A stretch of 64,000 nucleotides of DNA from Bartonella rochalimae ATCC BAA-1498 (GCF_000706645.1 NZ_KL407337.1:917144-981143); one strand, 5' to 3'. Numbered from the stretch's first letter, positions 25,257 to 35,571 are shown. A program made the numbers and translations. Notes: a model not told the origin generated them from the letters alone.

Positions 25257-26807
25257 ATGATGTTTGAAACTTTGCAAGAACGTCTTGGTTCCATTTTATC
25301 TAATTTAACGGGACGTGGCGTTTTATCAGATAAGGATATAACAACAGCGCTGCGCGAAATTCGTCGTGCTCTGTTAGAGGCTGATGTTGCTTTAGATGTT
25401 GTTCGTTCTTTTACCGATAGAGTTCGTGAGAAAGCCGTTGGGACTACAATTGTTAAGTCCATTAAACCCGGTCAAATGGTTGTGAAAATTGTTCATGATG
25501 AACTGGTTCATATGCTTGGGGGAGAAGGTGTTTTAAGTGATCTCAATGCGCCGGCACCCGTTGTTATTATGCTGGTTGGTCTACAAGGATCAGGGAAAAC
25601 AACAACAACAGCAAAACTTGCAAAGCGTTTAAGAGACAAACATAATAAAAAAGTTTTAATAGCATCATTGGACACACGTCGTCCTGCGGCGCAAGAGCAG
25701 CTCCGTCAATTAGGGGAGCAAGTGCAAGTTCCGAGTTTACCGATTATTCCTGATCAATCTCCTGTCGATATTTCTGCGCGTGCAGTGCAAGCTGCTAAAT
25801 TAGGGGGATATGATGTTGTGCTTCTTGATGCAGCAGGACGTAACCATATTGATGAAGCACTTATGCTTGAATTAAAAGAAATTAAAGCAGCTTCGCAACC
25901 TTATGAAATTATGTTGGTGGCCGATAGTCTTACTGGTCAAGATGCGGTTAATCTTGCCCGTTCTTTTGATGAGCGTATAGGAATTACAGGAATTATTTTA
26001 ACACGTATGGAAAGTGATGGGCGTGGTGGAGCTGCTCTTTCAATGCGTGCAGTGACAGGCAAGCCGATTAAAGCAATCGGAACTGGTGAAAAGATGGATG
26101 CTCTAGAAGAGTTTCATCCCGGTCGTATTGCAGATCGTATCCTCGGTATGGGTGATATTGTTTCTTTGGTTGAAAAGGCTGCTGAAACAATTGATCGTGA
26201 AAAAGTGGCGGCTTTTGCGAAAAAAATGCAAGCCGGAAAATTTGACCTGAATGATTTTGCCGAACAGTTGCATAAAATGAAAAAACTGGGTGGAATGGGG
26301 GGTATTATGGGTATGATGCCAGGGTTAAGTAAGGTGAAGAATCAAATTGCAGCGGCAGGTTTTGATGATTGTCTTTTTAATCGGCAATTAGCAATTATTT
26401 CATCTATGACACATGCAGAGCGTGCTAGTCCTGAGATTTTAAAACATAGTCGTAAACAAAGAATTGCTAAGGGGTCGGGGACAAGTGCAGCAGATATTAA
26501 TAAGCTTTTAAAAATACACCGCCAAATGGCTGATATGGTAAAAGCTATGAGAGGGAAAAATACAGGCGGTTTTATGGAGAAAATGTTAGGGAAGTTCGGT
26601 TCCAAAACGGGATTTGGTGATATGAAAGCTCCTGATACTATACCCGATTTATCAGAACTTGATTCAATTCAATTCTCAAAACTGCAAAATCAGATTGGAA
26701 AGGGTCATTTAGGGGGTGGATTACCTGGACTTCTGGGGCGCGAATTAACATTTCCTGGTCTTTTAAAGGGGACGGAGAAAAATTCTCCTTTTTCTAAGAA
26801 AAAGTAA
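25257..26807 (+). CDS. ffh: Signal recognition particle GTPase Ffh
   Basis: Ffh binds 4.5S RNA and the signal sequences of nascent membrane proteins and brings ribosomes to FtsY. The 516 residues contain an N domain (1-90), a G domain with P-loop GLQGSGKTTTTAK at 108-120, DTRRPAAQEQL, LLDAAGRNHIDE and TRMESDGRGGAALS, and a methionine-rich M domain from about 300 (LGGMGGIMGMMPGLSK). Two consecutive ATG codons follow GAGGT; the second, at 25260, is better spaced and may be the true start. The DAAGR and DTRRPAA variants replace the usual DTAGR and DxYRPAA. It heads the operon ffh, chorismate mutase relic, rpsP. Confidence 0.97.
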   Translation: MMFETLQERLGSILSNLTGRGVLSDKDITTALREIRRALLEADVALDVVRSFTDRVREKAVGTTIVKSIKPGQMVVKIVHDELVHMLGGEGVLSDLNAPAPVVIMLVGLQGSGKTTTTAKLAKRLRDKHNKKVLIASLDTRRPAAQEQLRQLGEQVQVPSLPIIPDQSPVDISARAVQAAKLGGYDVVLLDAAGRNHIDEALMLELKEIKAASQPYEIMLVADSLTGQDAVNLARSFDERIGITGIILTRMESDGRGGAALSMRAVTGKPIKAIGTGEKMDALEEFHPGRIADRILGMGDIVSLVEKAAETIDREKVAAFAKKMQAGKFDLNDFAEQLHKMKKLGGMGGIMGMMPGLSKVKNQIAAAGFDDCLFNRQLAIISSMTHAERASPEILKHSRKQRIAKGSGTSAADINKLLKIHRQMADMVKAMRGKNTGGFMEKMLGKFGSKTGFGDMKAPDTIPDLSELDSIQFSKLQNQIGKGHLGGGLPGLLGRELTFPGLLKGTEKNSPFSKKK

Positions 26808-26832
26808 AAAGACAAAAAGAGAAGGAAGTGTA

Positions 26833-27093
26833 ATGCAGGGAAAAGCACCCAATGATTTAGGGCATTTGGGGACATCGTTTGATCATTTTAATGCAGCGCT
26901 GGGTCATTTTTTAGCAAAAAGATTTTATTGTATGCAAGGGACAGAAGGGGATAAAGTGCGTCATGGTTTGCTTGAAGTTGATTGTGCGTATGAGCAGTGT
27001 CAGGTGGTGCATTTGCAGCGATTAACGCGAGACAGTTATCTTAATCCGAATCTTGCTAAGAAATTTACAGGTCATTATTCAAGAAGTGATTGA
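26833..27093 (+). pseudogene. Decayed AroQ-type chorismate mutase (relic)
   Basis: An 86-codon frame with an intact GGAAG ribosome site lies between ffh and rpsP, where rhizobia carry a chorismate mutase. The product still follows that family: FDHFNAALGHFLAKRF matches the first helix (IDxIDxxLxxLLAER), GDKVRHGLLEVD matches the VGxLKAxHxLPPxD loop, and HLQRLTRDSYLNPNLAKKF matches RLRRLAxDAxLDPxFAEKF. Catalytic arginines are gone: LR of the first helix is LG, and the loop arginine before Glu is Tyr. After KKF the frame shifts; in the +1 frame from 27071 the sequence reads VIIQEVIDN, matching the conserved last helix FIIxEVIRHH. It is therefore most likely a pseudogene still transcribed with ffh. 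Confidence 0.8.
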
Positions 27094-27172
27094 TAATCAA
27101 AAAATAATTTTTAAAGAACACAGAAAACAAATTAGTTTAAACGACAAGTCAAGATGACAACAGGAGAAAAAT

Positions 27173-27541
27173 ATGGCATTAAAAATTCGTTTGTCCCGTG
27201 GTGGTTCAAAAAAGCGTCCTTATTATCATATCGTTGTTGCGGATGTACGGAGTCCGCGTGATGGACGTTTTCTTGAACGTGTTGGTGCTTGGAATCCAAT
27301 GTTGCCTAAAGATGGAGAACGTGTAAAACTTAATGAAGAGCGTATCCAATATTGGCTTGGTCAAGGAGCTCAACCGACAGATCGTGTTCTACGGTTTTTA
27401 GATGCCGCTGGTTTAAAAAAGCGTCCGGCACGTAATAATCCTCATAAAGGTGAACCTGGTAAAAAAGCACAAGAACGTATAGCTGCAGCAAAACAAGCTG
27501 CTGAAGAAGCGTCAGAAACAATTTCAAAAGAAGAAGCATAA
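27173..27541 (+). CDS. rpsP: 30S ribosomal protein S16
   Basis: A component of the small ribosomal subunit body. The first 80 residues ([58 protein letters not shown]) are textbook S16. The 122-residue length includes the lysine- and alanine-rich C-terminal extension common in alphaproteobacteria. AGGAG lies about eight bases before the ATG. In most Hyphomicrobiales rimM, trmD and rplS follow directly; here they lie about 15 kb away at 42.9-44.8 kb. Confidence 0.97.
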   Translation: MALKIRLSRGGSKKRPYYHIVVADVRSPRDGRFLERVGAWNPMLPKDGERVKLNEERIQYWLGQGAQPTDRVLRFLDAAGLKKRPARNNPHKGEPGKKAQERIAAAKQAAEEASETISKEEA

Positions 27542-27669
27542 TGAATGAAGTAAATCAACAATGTGAGCCTTAAAAGCTTATACAATGTAAAATTTCACTG
27601 TTAGTTTTATTTTAAAAGGATTTGTTTTCTTTAGAAGATGGTTTGGTTTTTTTAAAGTCAATAAAGGCT

Positions 27670-27885
27670 TTAAAAGTCAATGGCGCGCCCATTTATTTCC
27701 CAATCTCCATAACGTGCGGGATCTTTTCCACCCCGTCCGCCGTTTTCTAATGGCTGATTTTCATTTGTTGCACATTTACGTCTTTCTTCAGCTTCTTGAA
27801 GGGCACGTTGTGCTTCAGGGGGAATTGGTGTGTGTTGGGGAATAGTGGTATTTTGTGTTCTCATTTTTTTGTCTTTTTTGTTCAT
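27670..27885 (-). CDS. DUF1674 protein, SDHAF4-like succinate dehydrogenase assembly factor
   Basis: A 71-residue protein whose C-terminus [23 protein letters not shown] is the DUF1674 signature shared with mitochondrial Sdh8/SDHAF4, a chaperone that helps insert flavinylated SdhA into complex II. The ATG at 27883-27885 is chosen because GAGG lies five bases upstream; the frame stays open upstream but without a ribosome site. The N-terminal half (proline- and glutamate-rich, [17 protein letters not shown]) looks disordered. Its likely client, SdhA, is encoded in the same window at 46.3 kb. It is divergent from htpX. Confidence 0.87.
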   Translation of the reverse strand: MNKKDKKMRTQNTTIPQHTPIPPEAQRALQEAEERRKCATNENQPLENGGRGGKDPARYGDWEINGRAIDF

Positions 27886-27963
27886 TTGTACCTCAATTTC
27901 ATTGAAGAAATAACAAGAGAGCCCCATCATATAATAATAATATTCTATCATGGAGTTTTAATT

Positions 27964-29013
27964 ATGAATAGAGTGCGTACAGCAATGCTTTTAGCTTTTA
28001 TGACTGCCCTTTTTATGGGATTTGGTTATCTCATTGGAGGAAGCAAGGGTATGCTTATTGCGCTTTTAATGGCAGGAGGCTTAAACTTTTTTTCTTATTG
28101 GAATTCAGATAAAATAGTTTTGCGTATGTATGGAGCGCGTGAGGTTGATCAGTATTCTGCACCAGTTTATTTTAATATTGTGCGTGAATTAGCTCAGAAA
28201 GCTTCTCTTCCTCAACCGAAGGTCTATGTCATTGATAGTGCACAACCGAATGCTTTTGCTACGGGGCGTAATCCCCAAAATGCTGCTGTTGCTGCTAGTA
28301 CAGGGTTGTTGGAAAAGTTAAGTGCAGAAGAAATTTCTGGAGTTATGGCTCATGAACTCGCGCATATTGAACATCGTGATACATTAACGATGACTCTTAC
28401 AGCAACAATTGCAGGAGCTATTTCAATGCTTGGTAATTTTGCTTTATTAACGGGAGGACAGCGTAATTCTTCAAGGTCTTCTCAAGGTACCGGGACATTT
28501 GTGGGTATTATTGCTATGTTGATAGCCCCTTTCGCGGCTATGTTGGTGCAAATGGCTATTAGTCGTACGCGTGAATATGCTGCTGATCGGAGAGGTGCTG
28601 AAATATGTGGTAATCCTTTATGGTTAGCTTCGGCTTTGAGAAAGATTGCAGGGGGTGGATATACGATTTATAATGAAAAGGCGGAACATCATCCAGCGAC
28701 AGCTCATATGTTTATTATTAATCCTTTGAGTGGTGAAGGTGCGGATAGCCTTTTTTCTACACACCCAGCGACGGCAAATCGGATTGCAGCATTGCAACAA
28801 CAAGCCATAGAAATGAATATATCAACAATTGATCAAGGCATTATCAAGCACTATGAGGAGAATAATCTGAAAGGGTTAAATAATATCTTAGACTATGAAA
28901 ATCTCAATTTTAAGGATAAGAATAATCCGTTAAGCGATGAGGAGACAAATGTTTTACTACAGGCGAAAACTCGTCCTGCTTGGCTTCGTCGTAAAAATCC
29001 GAAGAAGTTTTAA
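27964..29013 (+). CDS. htpX: HtpX-family M48 zinc metalloprotease
   Basis: An inner-membrane protease that degrades misfolded membrane proteins. The 349 residues start at the ATG at 27964 preceded by GGAG; open sequence upstream of it is non-coding. Two membrane segments lie within residues 7-50, the zinc motif is H130-E-L-A-H134, further hydrophobic segments follow around 145-200, and the third ligand region is [11 protein letters not shown]. The C-terminal 60 residues extend beyond E. coli HtpX, as in other alphaproteobacteria. It may be co-transcribed with rsmB 39 bp downstream; htpX-rsmB linkage is common in Hyphomicrobiales. Confidence 0.95.
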   Translation: MNRVRTAMLLAFMTALFMGFGYLIGGSKGMLIALLMAGGLNFFSYWNSDKIVLRMYGAREVDQYSAPVYFNIVRELAQKASLPQPKVYVIDSAQPNAFATGRNPQNAAVAASTGLLEKLSAEEISGVMAHELAHIEHRDTLTMTLTATIAGAISMLGNFALLTGGQRNSSRSSQGTGTFVGIIAMLIAPFAAMLVQMAISRTREYAADRRGAEICGNPLWLASALRKIAGGGYTIYNEKAEHHPATAHMFIINPLSGEGADSLFSTHPATANRIAALQQQAIEMNISTIDQGIIKHYEENNLKGLNNILDYENLNFKDKNNPLSDEETNVLLQAKTRPAWLRRKNPKKF

Positions 29014-29052
29014 TCATAAAGATTAAAAGAAACAAGGTAGAATAAAGGCATT

Positions 29053-30423
29053 GTGTTGAAAGATAAAAAAGCGGGGCATATGTTTGAGAGAGATGTGCCT
29101 GGGTTAGCTGTTCGGCAAGTGTGCGTTCGTTTGTTAGGTGCAGTACTTGATAAGCGTACATCTCTTGCTGGTTTGACAGATAATGAGTATGGTCATCCAC
29201 AATATTTAAAGCTTTCATATCGTGATCGTTTATTGTGTCGCGCTATTTTGGGAGCGGCATTACGTCATCGAAGCCAGATTACAGTGGCTTTATCACGCTT
29301 TTTAGTGCGCCCTTTGCCAGCACAAGCATTTTCCCTGCATCATCTTTTACATATTAGTATAACGCAAATTCTTTATCTTGATATTCCCGATCATGCAGCG
29401 ATTGATTTAGCGGTACGTGTGGCAAAGATTGATCCGCGGATGCCCCGTTTCTCGGGATTAGTGAATGCTATCTTACGTAATTTTGCACGTGAGGCGCCTA
29501 TTTTGCGGATGCAAACGCCTACAATTAAAGCTATTCCAATGTGGTTCGGGCAACTTTTAGTATCGACATATGGAGCAGAGAAAGCTGATCAAATTTTAGC
29601 CATTCAAAGTATAACACCTCCTCTTGATTTGACGGTGAAATCTGATAGTGCTGGTTGGGCAAAGCGGTTGGGAGGCATTGTTTTGCCTAATGGTTCAGTT
29701 CGCCTTATTTCTTCGGCTTATTCTGTTGCTGATTTACCAGGTTATGCAGAGGGAGCTTGGTGGGTTCAAGATGTTGCAGCAGCTTTACCTGCTCGTTTGT
29801 TGGGAAATGTGTGCGGCAAAAAGGTAGCAGATCTTTGCGCGAGTCCTGGAGGAAAAACCGCGCAATTGGCTTTGCAGGGAGCAGATGTAACGGCTCTTGA
29901 TATTTCAGCCAATCGATTAAAGCGTTTAAGGGAAAATATGGACCGACTCAATTTTTCAGTGCACTATTGGCTTGGTGATTTAAGACAATTTCATCCTGAT
30001 CAACTTTTTGATGCTGTTCTTCTTGATACACCTTGTTCTTCTACGGGGACAATACGTCGTCATCCAGATATTTTATGGACAAAAACAATGGACGATGTCA
30101 CCAAATTAGCAGAGGTGCAATATGATTTGCTTTTAGCTGCGATTGATTTAGTGAAAAAAAATGGATGCATTGTTTTTTCTAATTGTTCATTAGCAAGAGA
30201 AGAGGGTGAAGATCTTGTTAAGAAAATTTTAGCAATACGTCATGATATTGTTTTAGAGCCTATTTTAGCCGAGGAAATGGGTGCTATGGCACATTTGATA
30301 TCAATGGAGGGTTTCTTGCGCACAATCCCTTCTGATTGTTGTTATGAAAATTTTAATACAGAAGAAAAATTATTCTTAGGAATGGATGGTTTTTTTGCCG
30401 CACGTTTCCGAAAGGTACATTAA
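29053..30423 (+). CDS. rsmB: RsmB-family rRNA (cytosine-C5) methyltransferase
   Basis: A 456-residue SAM-dependent methyltransferase of the RsmB/Fmu/Sun family, which methylates C967 of 16S rRNA in E. coli. The N-terminal NusB-like RNA-binding domain (about 1-150) is followed by a Rossmann domain with LCASPGGKTAQL (motif I) and DTPCSSTGTIRRHPD (motif IV, Cys for product release). The catalytic Cys lies in FSNCSLAREE, where YSTCSL is usual. The start is GTG at 29053 with a weak AAAGG upstream. Substrate identity is inferred from family. Confidence 0.9.
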   Translation: MLKDKKAGHMFERDVPGLAVRQVCVRLLGAVLDKRTSLAGLTDNEYGHPQYLKLSYRDRLLCRAILGAALRHRSQITVALSRFLVRPLPAQAFSLHHLLHISITQILYLDIPDHAAIDLAVRVAKIDPRMPRFSGLVNAILRNFAREAPILRMQTPTIKAIPMWFGQLLVSTYGAEKADQILAIQSITPPLDLTVKSDSAGWAKRLGGIVLPNGSVRLISSAYSVADLPGYAEGAWWVQDVAAALPARLLGNVCGKKVADLCASPGGKTAQLALQGADVTALDISANRLKRLRENMDRLNFSVHYWLGDLRQFHPDQLFDAVLLDTPCSSTGTIRRHPDILWTKTMDDVTKLAEVQYDLLLAAIDLVKKNGCIVFSNCSLAREEGEDLVKKILAIRHDIVLEPILAEEMGAMAHLISMEGFLRTIPSDCCYENFNTEEKLFLGMDGFFAARFRKVH

Positions 30424-30480
30424 TTAACGTTTCATTTACTCAAATAGTTGAAGCTGTATTGGATAAATGTAGACGGAGAT

Positions 30481-32193
30481 ATGGTTGTGGTAATTACAGA
30501 GATTGCTCCTCAGATAAAAACATCAACCGTTGTATATGGCATACAACACTTTCTACGACGTTTACGGGCAGGACCACTCTTTCGTTGGCGATTTTCTGGT
30601 TTTCGTCCACAAAAGATTTTAGCGTATCCAATTGATTTGCATCTCGCTGATCCAATGATAGCGCGTGAGTTTTACCATGGTCGTTTTGCTTTTTCTGGTT
30701 GTACGGTTCAAGCGGGTGCTCTTTCTCCTTTTTCATTGGTACCGCCAATATTGCAATGGGAAAAAGCATTGCATGATTTTCATTGGTTACGTCATATGAC
30801 TGCTGCACAAAGTGAGTTGGCAAAAGCTTATGCGCGTTCCTTGGTAGAAGATTGGTTGGAGCATCATAGTAAGAAGATAAAAGGGCCTGCTTGGAGTGGA
30901 GCCGTTGTGGCAAGGCGCCTCATTTCATGGATTTGCCATTCGCAAATGTTATTAGAGGGGGCGAATAAAAGCTTTGAAAAGCGTTTTTTACGTTCACTTG
31001 GTTTTCAGTTTCGCTATTTGCGCATCTTGATTCGTTGTATGGAAGCAAATGAACAGCGTTTACAAGCCGCAATTTCTTTAGCACTTGCATCTTTAGCTTT
31101 GCCCGTTTCTGCAGCAGCAAAGAAAAAAGTACAAACTTATCTTGTTTATGAACTTTCGCATCAGGTTCTTATTGATGGAGGACATATTTCCCGTAGCCCT
31201 GCTATTTTGCTCGATTTATTATCGGATTTATTATCTTTGCGCCATCTGTATATGCACAGTAATGAAACGGCTCCGCGTATTTTAATTGATTCTATTGAGC
31301 GTATGCTGCCTGCTTTGAGATTTTTTATTCATGAAGATCAAACAGTAGCTCGTTTTAATGGCGTTGGACCTATTATACCAGCGTGTTTATCGACTATTTT
31401 AAATTGTGATGAAACCGTTGGGCACCCTTTTAGTTATGCCCGTTATTCTGGTTTTCAGCGTTTACAGGCTAATCAAACGACAGTTCTTGCAGATACGGGA
31501 AAATTTCCACCCGCTTCTTTTGCAGAATATGCCTGTTCAGGTTGTTTGTCATTTGAGATGTCCTCGCAGGGAAAACGCTTTATTATTAATACAGGAGTTA
31601 ATCCTTATGGTTCTGCAGAATATCGACATTTTGGGCGTTTGACAGCAGCACATTCAACGGCAACAGTGAATGATTGTGCAGTGGGTGCTTTTCGTAAAAA
31701 AAGGAACAATGATGCTTCTCTTTTACTTAAAGGACCGACAAATATTCAAGTACAACGCATAGAAGATTTAGAAAAAATTGGCTTTATTGCGTGCCATGAT
31801 GGCTATGTGAAGCCTTTTAATCTTATGCATGAGCGTGGCCTTATTTTAACTAGAAATGGAGAAATGATTGAAGGTTTCGATCATTTTTTTACACCGCAGA
31901 AAAATCAATGGTATAAATATAAGGCCAATCAAAATGAAGACGATAGTGTTGCTGTTCGGTTTCATCTTAATCCGCAGGTTGAGGCTTATTATGATGGCAA
32001 TCGCGTTTCCTTAGTTGTAGAAAGTGGGCAGGAGTGGCATTTTATGTCACCCGATGCGGACATTTTTCTCGAAGATTCAATTGATTTTGCTCATTTAAAA
32101 GGTCCACAACGCACACAACAGATTGTTTTATATTTTCGTACTGCATTGCAGAGAAAAATTCATTGGCGTTTTATACGTCATAGATTAGCATAA
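30481..32193 (+). CDS. Heparinase II/III-family protein
   Basis: About 570 residues with the alpha-toroid N-terminal half (HWLRHMTAAQSELAKAYARSLVEDWLEHH; GPAWSGAVVARRLISWICH) and a beta-sandwich heparinase II/III-like C-terminal half from about residue 330 (YSGFQRLQANQTTVLADTG; HSTATVNDCAVG; FDHFFTP). Alphaproteobacteria conserve this gene next to rsmB and purH, as here. It has no signal peptide, so it is unlikely to be a secreted heparin lyase; the natural substrate is unknown. Start choice: ATG at 30481 (or the GTG at 30487) lies just after GGAG, whereas the upstream TTG at 30448 has no ribosome site. Confidence 0.85.
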   Translation: MVVVITEIAPQIKTSTVVYGIQHFLRRLRAGPLFRWRFSGFRPQKILAYPIDLHLADPMIAREFYHGRFAFSGCTVQAGALSPFSLVPPILQWEKALHDFHWLRHMTAAQSELAKAYARSLVEDWLEHHSKKIKGPAWSGAVVARRLISWICHSQMLLEGANKSFEKRFLRSLGFQFRYLRILIRCMEANEQRLQAAISLALASLALPVSAAAKKKVQTYLVYELSHQVLIDGGHISRSPAILLDLLSDLLSLRHLYMHSNETAPRILIDSIERMLPALRFFIHEDQTVARFNGVGPIIPACLSTILNCDETVGHPFSYARYSGFQRLQANQTTVLADTGKFPPASFAEYACSGCLSFEMSSQGKRFIINTGVNPYGSAEYRHFGRLTAAHSTATVNDCAVGAFRKKRNNDASLLLKGPTNIQVQRIEDLEKIGFIACHDGYVKPFNLMHERGLILTRNGEMIEGFDHFFTPQKNQWYKYKANQNEDDSVAVRFHLNPQVEAYYDGNRVSLVVESGQEWHFMSPDADIFLEDSIDFAHLKGPQRTQQIVLYFRTALQRKIHWRFIRHRLA

Positions 32194-32344
32194 TCTTCGC
32201 TTGGAAAGATCAACCAAGATAATTCTATTATTTGTGGATTGGAGCATTGTCTGCATGTCCTGTGGGTATGTTTTGGCAAAAGCTTATGCTATGTCCATAG
32301 TGGCTTTTTTTGAATTTTAGCCATTTTATTTTAGGATTTCTATT

Positions 32345-33961
32345 ATGGTTGTTATTGCAAAACAATTTTCTACGGTGGATCTTCGTCACGTTCGTCGTGC
32401 TCTTCTTTCTGTTTCTGATAAAACTGGTTTGATTGAGTTTGCGCAAACGCTGCATGCTTATGGAATTGAATTAATTTCAACGGGAGGGACATCCAAAGCG
32501 TTAAGTGCTGCTGGTTTACCTGTTACTGATGTTTCTGATATTACAGGGTTTCCAGAAATAATGGATGGACGCGTCAAGACACTTCACCCTTTGGTTCATG
32601 GTGCTTTATTAGGAATAAGAGACGATCCAGACCATAAGGCGGCTATGGAACAACATGGTATCAACGGAATTGATCTTCTCGTGGTTAATCTTTATCCCTT
32701 TGAAGAAACTGCTCGGTTAGAGGGAGATGCGCAGATAATTCTTGAAAATATTGATATTGGTGGACCGGCGATGATTCGTGCAGCTGCTAAAAATCACGCT
32801 TATATTGGTGTTGTAACAGCAGTTTGTGATTATGCATTGATTGTGGATGAATTAAAACAACAGGATGGGTGTTTAAGTTTTTCATTGCGGCGTCAATTAG
32901 CAACACGTGCTTATGAGCGTACAGCTGCTTACGATGCTGCGATAGCGGCTTGGTTTGCGAAAGATTTAAAAATTCAAGCTCCGTCTTGGCAGAGTTTTTC
33001 TGGTCATCTTGAAAATGTGATGCGCTATGGAGAAAATCCACATCAACAAGCGGCATTTTATCTCTCTGGTGATAAACGCTTTGGCGTTGCTACTGCGACA
33101 CTTTTGCAAGGCAAAAAACTTTCTTATAATAATATGAATGATACCGATGCAGCATTTGAACTTGTCTCAGAATTTGATTCTCAAAAAAGCGCGGCCGTTG
33201 CTATTATTAAACATGCTAATCCCTGCGGTGTTGCAGAAGGGCAGAATTTAAAAGAGGCTTATTTGAAAGCTTTGGCGTGTGATAATACCTCAGCATTTGG
33301 TGGTATTATTGCTTTAAATCGTCCTCTTGATGAAGCCTGTGCAGAAGAGATTGTTAAAATTTTCACTGAAGTGATTATTGCTCCTGATGCTACAATGTCT
33401 GCACGCGAAATCATTGCTCAGAAAAAAAATCTTCGTTTGTTGATAACAGGAGGAATGCCTGATCCGCGTGATAACGGGCTCGTTGCTAAAACACTTTCAG
33501 GAGGGCTTTTAGTGCAAACACGTGATAATGCAGTTGTTGATGATTTTGAATTGCAAGTAGTCACAAAACGCGCACCAAGCCAAGACGAAATGCGTGATCT
33601 TAAATTTGCTTGTCGTGTTGTTAAACACGTCAAATCAAATGCTATTGTTTATGCAAAAAATAATACAACGGTTGGGATTGGGGCTGGCCAAATGAGTCGT
33701 ATCGATTCAGCAAGAATCGCAGCACGGAAGGCTGAGGAAAGCGCACAAAAAATGGGCTTAACGGAATCTTTAACGAAGGGATCTGTGGTCGCATCAGATG
33801 CATTTTTCCCTTTTGCAGATGGCTTGTTATCTTTGATTGAAGCTGGTGCAACAGCGGTTATTCAACCAGGTGGATCGATCCGTGATGAAGAAGTTATTGC
33901 AGCAGCTAATGCGCATGGTTTAGCAATGGTTTTTACAGGAGTGAGACATTTTCGCCACTAA
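32345..33961 (+). CDS. purH: Bifunctional AICAR transformylase/IMP cyclohydrolase
   Basis: PurH performs the last two steps of IMP synthesis: formylation of AICAR with 10-formyl-tetrahydrofolate, and ring closure. The 538 residues comprise an N-terminal MGS-like cyclohydrolase domain ([43 protein letters not shown]) and a C-terminal transformylase domain with [14 protein letters not shown], the catalytic KHANPCGVA motif and [12 protein letters not shown] near the end. It appears intact. It follows the heparinase-like gene by about 150 bp, consistent with a shared or nearby promoter. Confidence 0.97.
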   Translation: MVVIAKQFSTVDLRHVRRALLSVSDKTGLIEFAQTLHAYGIELISTGGTSKALSAAGLPVTDVSDITGFPEIMDGRVKTLHPLVHGALLGIRDDPDHKAAMEQHGINGIDLLVVNLYPFEETARLEGDAQIILENIDIGGPAMIRAAAKNHAYIGVVTAVCDYALIVDELKQQDGCLSFSLRRQLATRAYERTAAYDAAIAAWFAKDLKIQAPSWQSFSGHLENVMRYGENPHQQAAFYLSGDKRFGVATATLLQGKKLSYNNMNDTDAAFELVSEFDSQKSAAVAIIKHANPCGVAEGQNLKEAYLKALACDNTSAFGGIIALNRPLDEACAEEIVKIFTEVIIAPDATMSAREIIAQKKNLRLLITGGMPDPRDNGLVAKTLSGGLLVQTRDNAVVDDFELQVVTKRAPSQDEMRDLKFACRVVKHVKSNAIVYAKNNTTVGIGAGQMSRIDSARIAARKAEESAQKMGLTESLTKGSVVASDAFFPFADGLLSLIEAGATAVIQPGGSIRDEEVIAAANAHGLAMVFTGVRHFRH

Positions 33962-34119
33962 ATTTATGGTCTTTTTTCATTTTTTATTCTCAAAAATAAG
34001 AAGAGTAGGCTTCTGTGTTATAAATGCAAATCAGTTATGCAATTATAACACTCCTCATTTTTGTAATTTGTTTTATCTTCCTTGTTTAGGAATTTAACTA
34101 TAATAGTTTGGTAAAAAAT

Positions 34120-34272
34120 ATGAATATTTTACGTTCTTACAGCCAATGGCGTCGTTATCGTCGGACAGTTAATGCGTTAAGTCGTCTTTCAACATATGAG
34201 CTTAGTGATCTTGGCATTAATCGTGCTGATATTAGTTTGGTTGCATGGCGTTCTTCACGTAAATCATTGTAA
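34120..34272 (+). CDS. DUF1127 mini-protein, 50 residues
   Basis: A 50-residue arginine-rich protein whose YRRTVNALSRLSTYELSDLGI core followed by NRADI is the DUF1127 (YjiS-like) signature. Small DUF1127 proteins in alphaproteobacteria bind RNA or affect phosphate, carbon and small-RNA regulation in some species; the role here is unknown. The ribosome site is weak (TTGG). A strong intrinsic terminator follows 31 bp after the stop, indicating a single-gene transcript. Confidence 0.9.
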   Translation: MNILRSYSQWRRYRRTVNALSRLSTYELSDLGINRADISLVAWRSSRKSL

Positions 34273-34303
34273 TATTATTTTTGATAAAAATTTAGAAATT
34301 ATT

Positions 34304-34328
34304 CAGCGTTCTAAGGAGCGCTGTTTTT
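34304..34328 (+). terminator. Intrinsic terminator after the DUF1127 gene
   Basis: CAGCGTTC (34304-34311) pairs with GAGCGCTG (34316-34323), with one G-T pair, around a TAAG tetraloop, followed by five T residues. It sits 31 bp after the DUF1127 stop codon. Confidence 0.8.
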
Positions 34329-34543
34329 ATTTATAATGTTGTCAGTCAATTTTAAAGTAAAGACGGTATTGTCTGCTGGTTTAGAGGGTGTACTATGTTC
34401 TTCTTTAGTAAGGAGAAAGAACGGAAAAACAGAAAAATAAGCTGTCATTTGTTCTGCTTTCGAGAAGTGTTGGTATGGTTTTGAGCATAAGAATGAAGTC
34501 TTTACATTTAAGTGTGTAAGGGAGGATAGTTTTTGTGTCTTTT

Positions 34544-35320
34544 TCAGTTTTTATATCGTATTAGAAGAAGAGATGTCCCTAAAACACCAGCGGCTAAAAT
34601 AAACCACGTTATTGCATATATTAAGTGGTTATTGTGAAATTGCACAACAGTAAGGCCAGGAATGGGAAGATTTTCTTGTGACACTGTTTCTGATTGCGCA
34701 TCAATAAAATAGGGAGCAACAGGAGAAAGGTCTAATTTTTGGGCCATAGCAGGGAGTTCGCGCGTATGCCATACATTTTGATCAGGTTTGTTTTTGCGTG
34801 GAAACACCCCATTTTTTTCACTCATCCTTAAAAGGCCTGTAATCGTAATCTGATTTAGAGTATGTGCAGAATTATTATTAAACGAAGCGTTTTTTTCCTC
34901 TTGTTCAAATTGATGACGTGCTTCCATAGGAATAAAACCGCGGTTGATAAAGGTCACTGTGTTATCGGTTGTTTTTAAAGGAGTTAAAACCCAATAACCC
35001 GTGGTATTTTGTGCAACAGCGGTTACGAGAATATTTTTGTTTGTAAGAAGCTTTCCGGTGATTGTAACAGGACGATATTCATCTTTGTTAAAAGTAATAT
35101 CTGGCCATTGTTTGTAAGGTGGCGCTTGGATAGGTGTGAGATGGACACGTTGATTAGCACTGGTAATAAGATTTGTTTTCCATTTTAATCGTTGTATTTG
35201 CCATACACCTAATGCACTAAAGACAGTAAACAGAAATACCCATAAAATACTCAATAGAACAGAAAAAAGACGGATGTTTTTGCGTTGGAGATTTATTTTA
35301 GAATGGCCCATTTTCATCAT
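34544..35320 (-). CDS. SURF1-family cytochrome oxidase assembly protein
   Basis: A 258-residue inner-membrane protein with two membrane segments (about residues 17-40 and 230-252) flanking a periplasmic domain. Family features are GVWQIQRLKWK after the first segment, RPVTITGKLL, FINRGFIP, and the closing HLIYAITWFILAAG. SURF1 supports heme insertion into subunit I of aa3-type oxidase. It is encoded apart from any cox genes in this window. It is divergent from rpmB. Confidence 0.92.
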   Translation of the reverse strand: MMKMGHSKINLQRKNIRLFSVLLSILWVFLFTVFSALGVWQIQRLKWKTNLITSANQRVHLTPIQAPPYKQWPDITFNKDEYRPVTITGKLLTNKNILVTAVAQNTTGYWVLTPLKTTDNTVTFINRGFIPMEARHQFEQEEKNASFNNNSAHTLNQITITGLLRMSEKNGVFPRKNKPDQNVWHTRELPAMAQKLDLSPVAPYFIDAQSETVSQENLPIPGLTVVQFHNNHLIYAITWFILAAGVLGTSLLLIRYKN

Positions 35321-35571
35321 GATAATGAATATCTTTTAATATGAAAAGAGCTAAAAGAAAGTATTTTATAGGGTTTTACCAAAAAAATAATAAAATAACC
35401 GATAGAGGAATGAAAAAGTTTCTAAAAGACTTGACCTTTTATAGCCAACGACTTATAAAAACTCAGTTTTCCAATAATGCCCGTTCAAGGTTATGGGTGG
35501 ATTTTTTGTTTGCATCCATTTATTTTTCTGGCGTTGGAGTTTGGAATTTCTTAAATTTAAAGGTGAAATCT

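Noticed and set aside
35341-35571. An N-terminal extension of L28 or a separate gene before rpmB
   Set aside because: The frame is open but does not look like protein, and AGGTG followed by [10 protein letters not shown] gives the normal L28 start.
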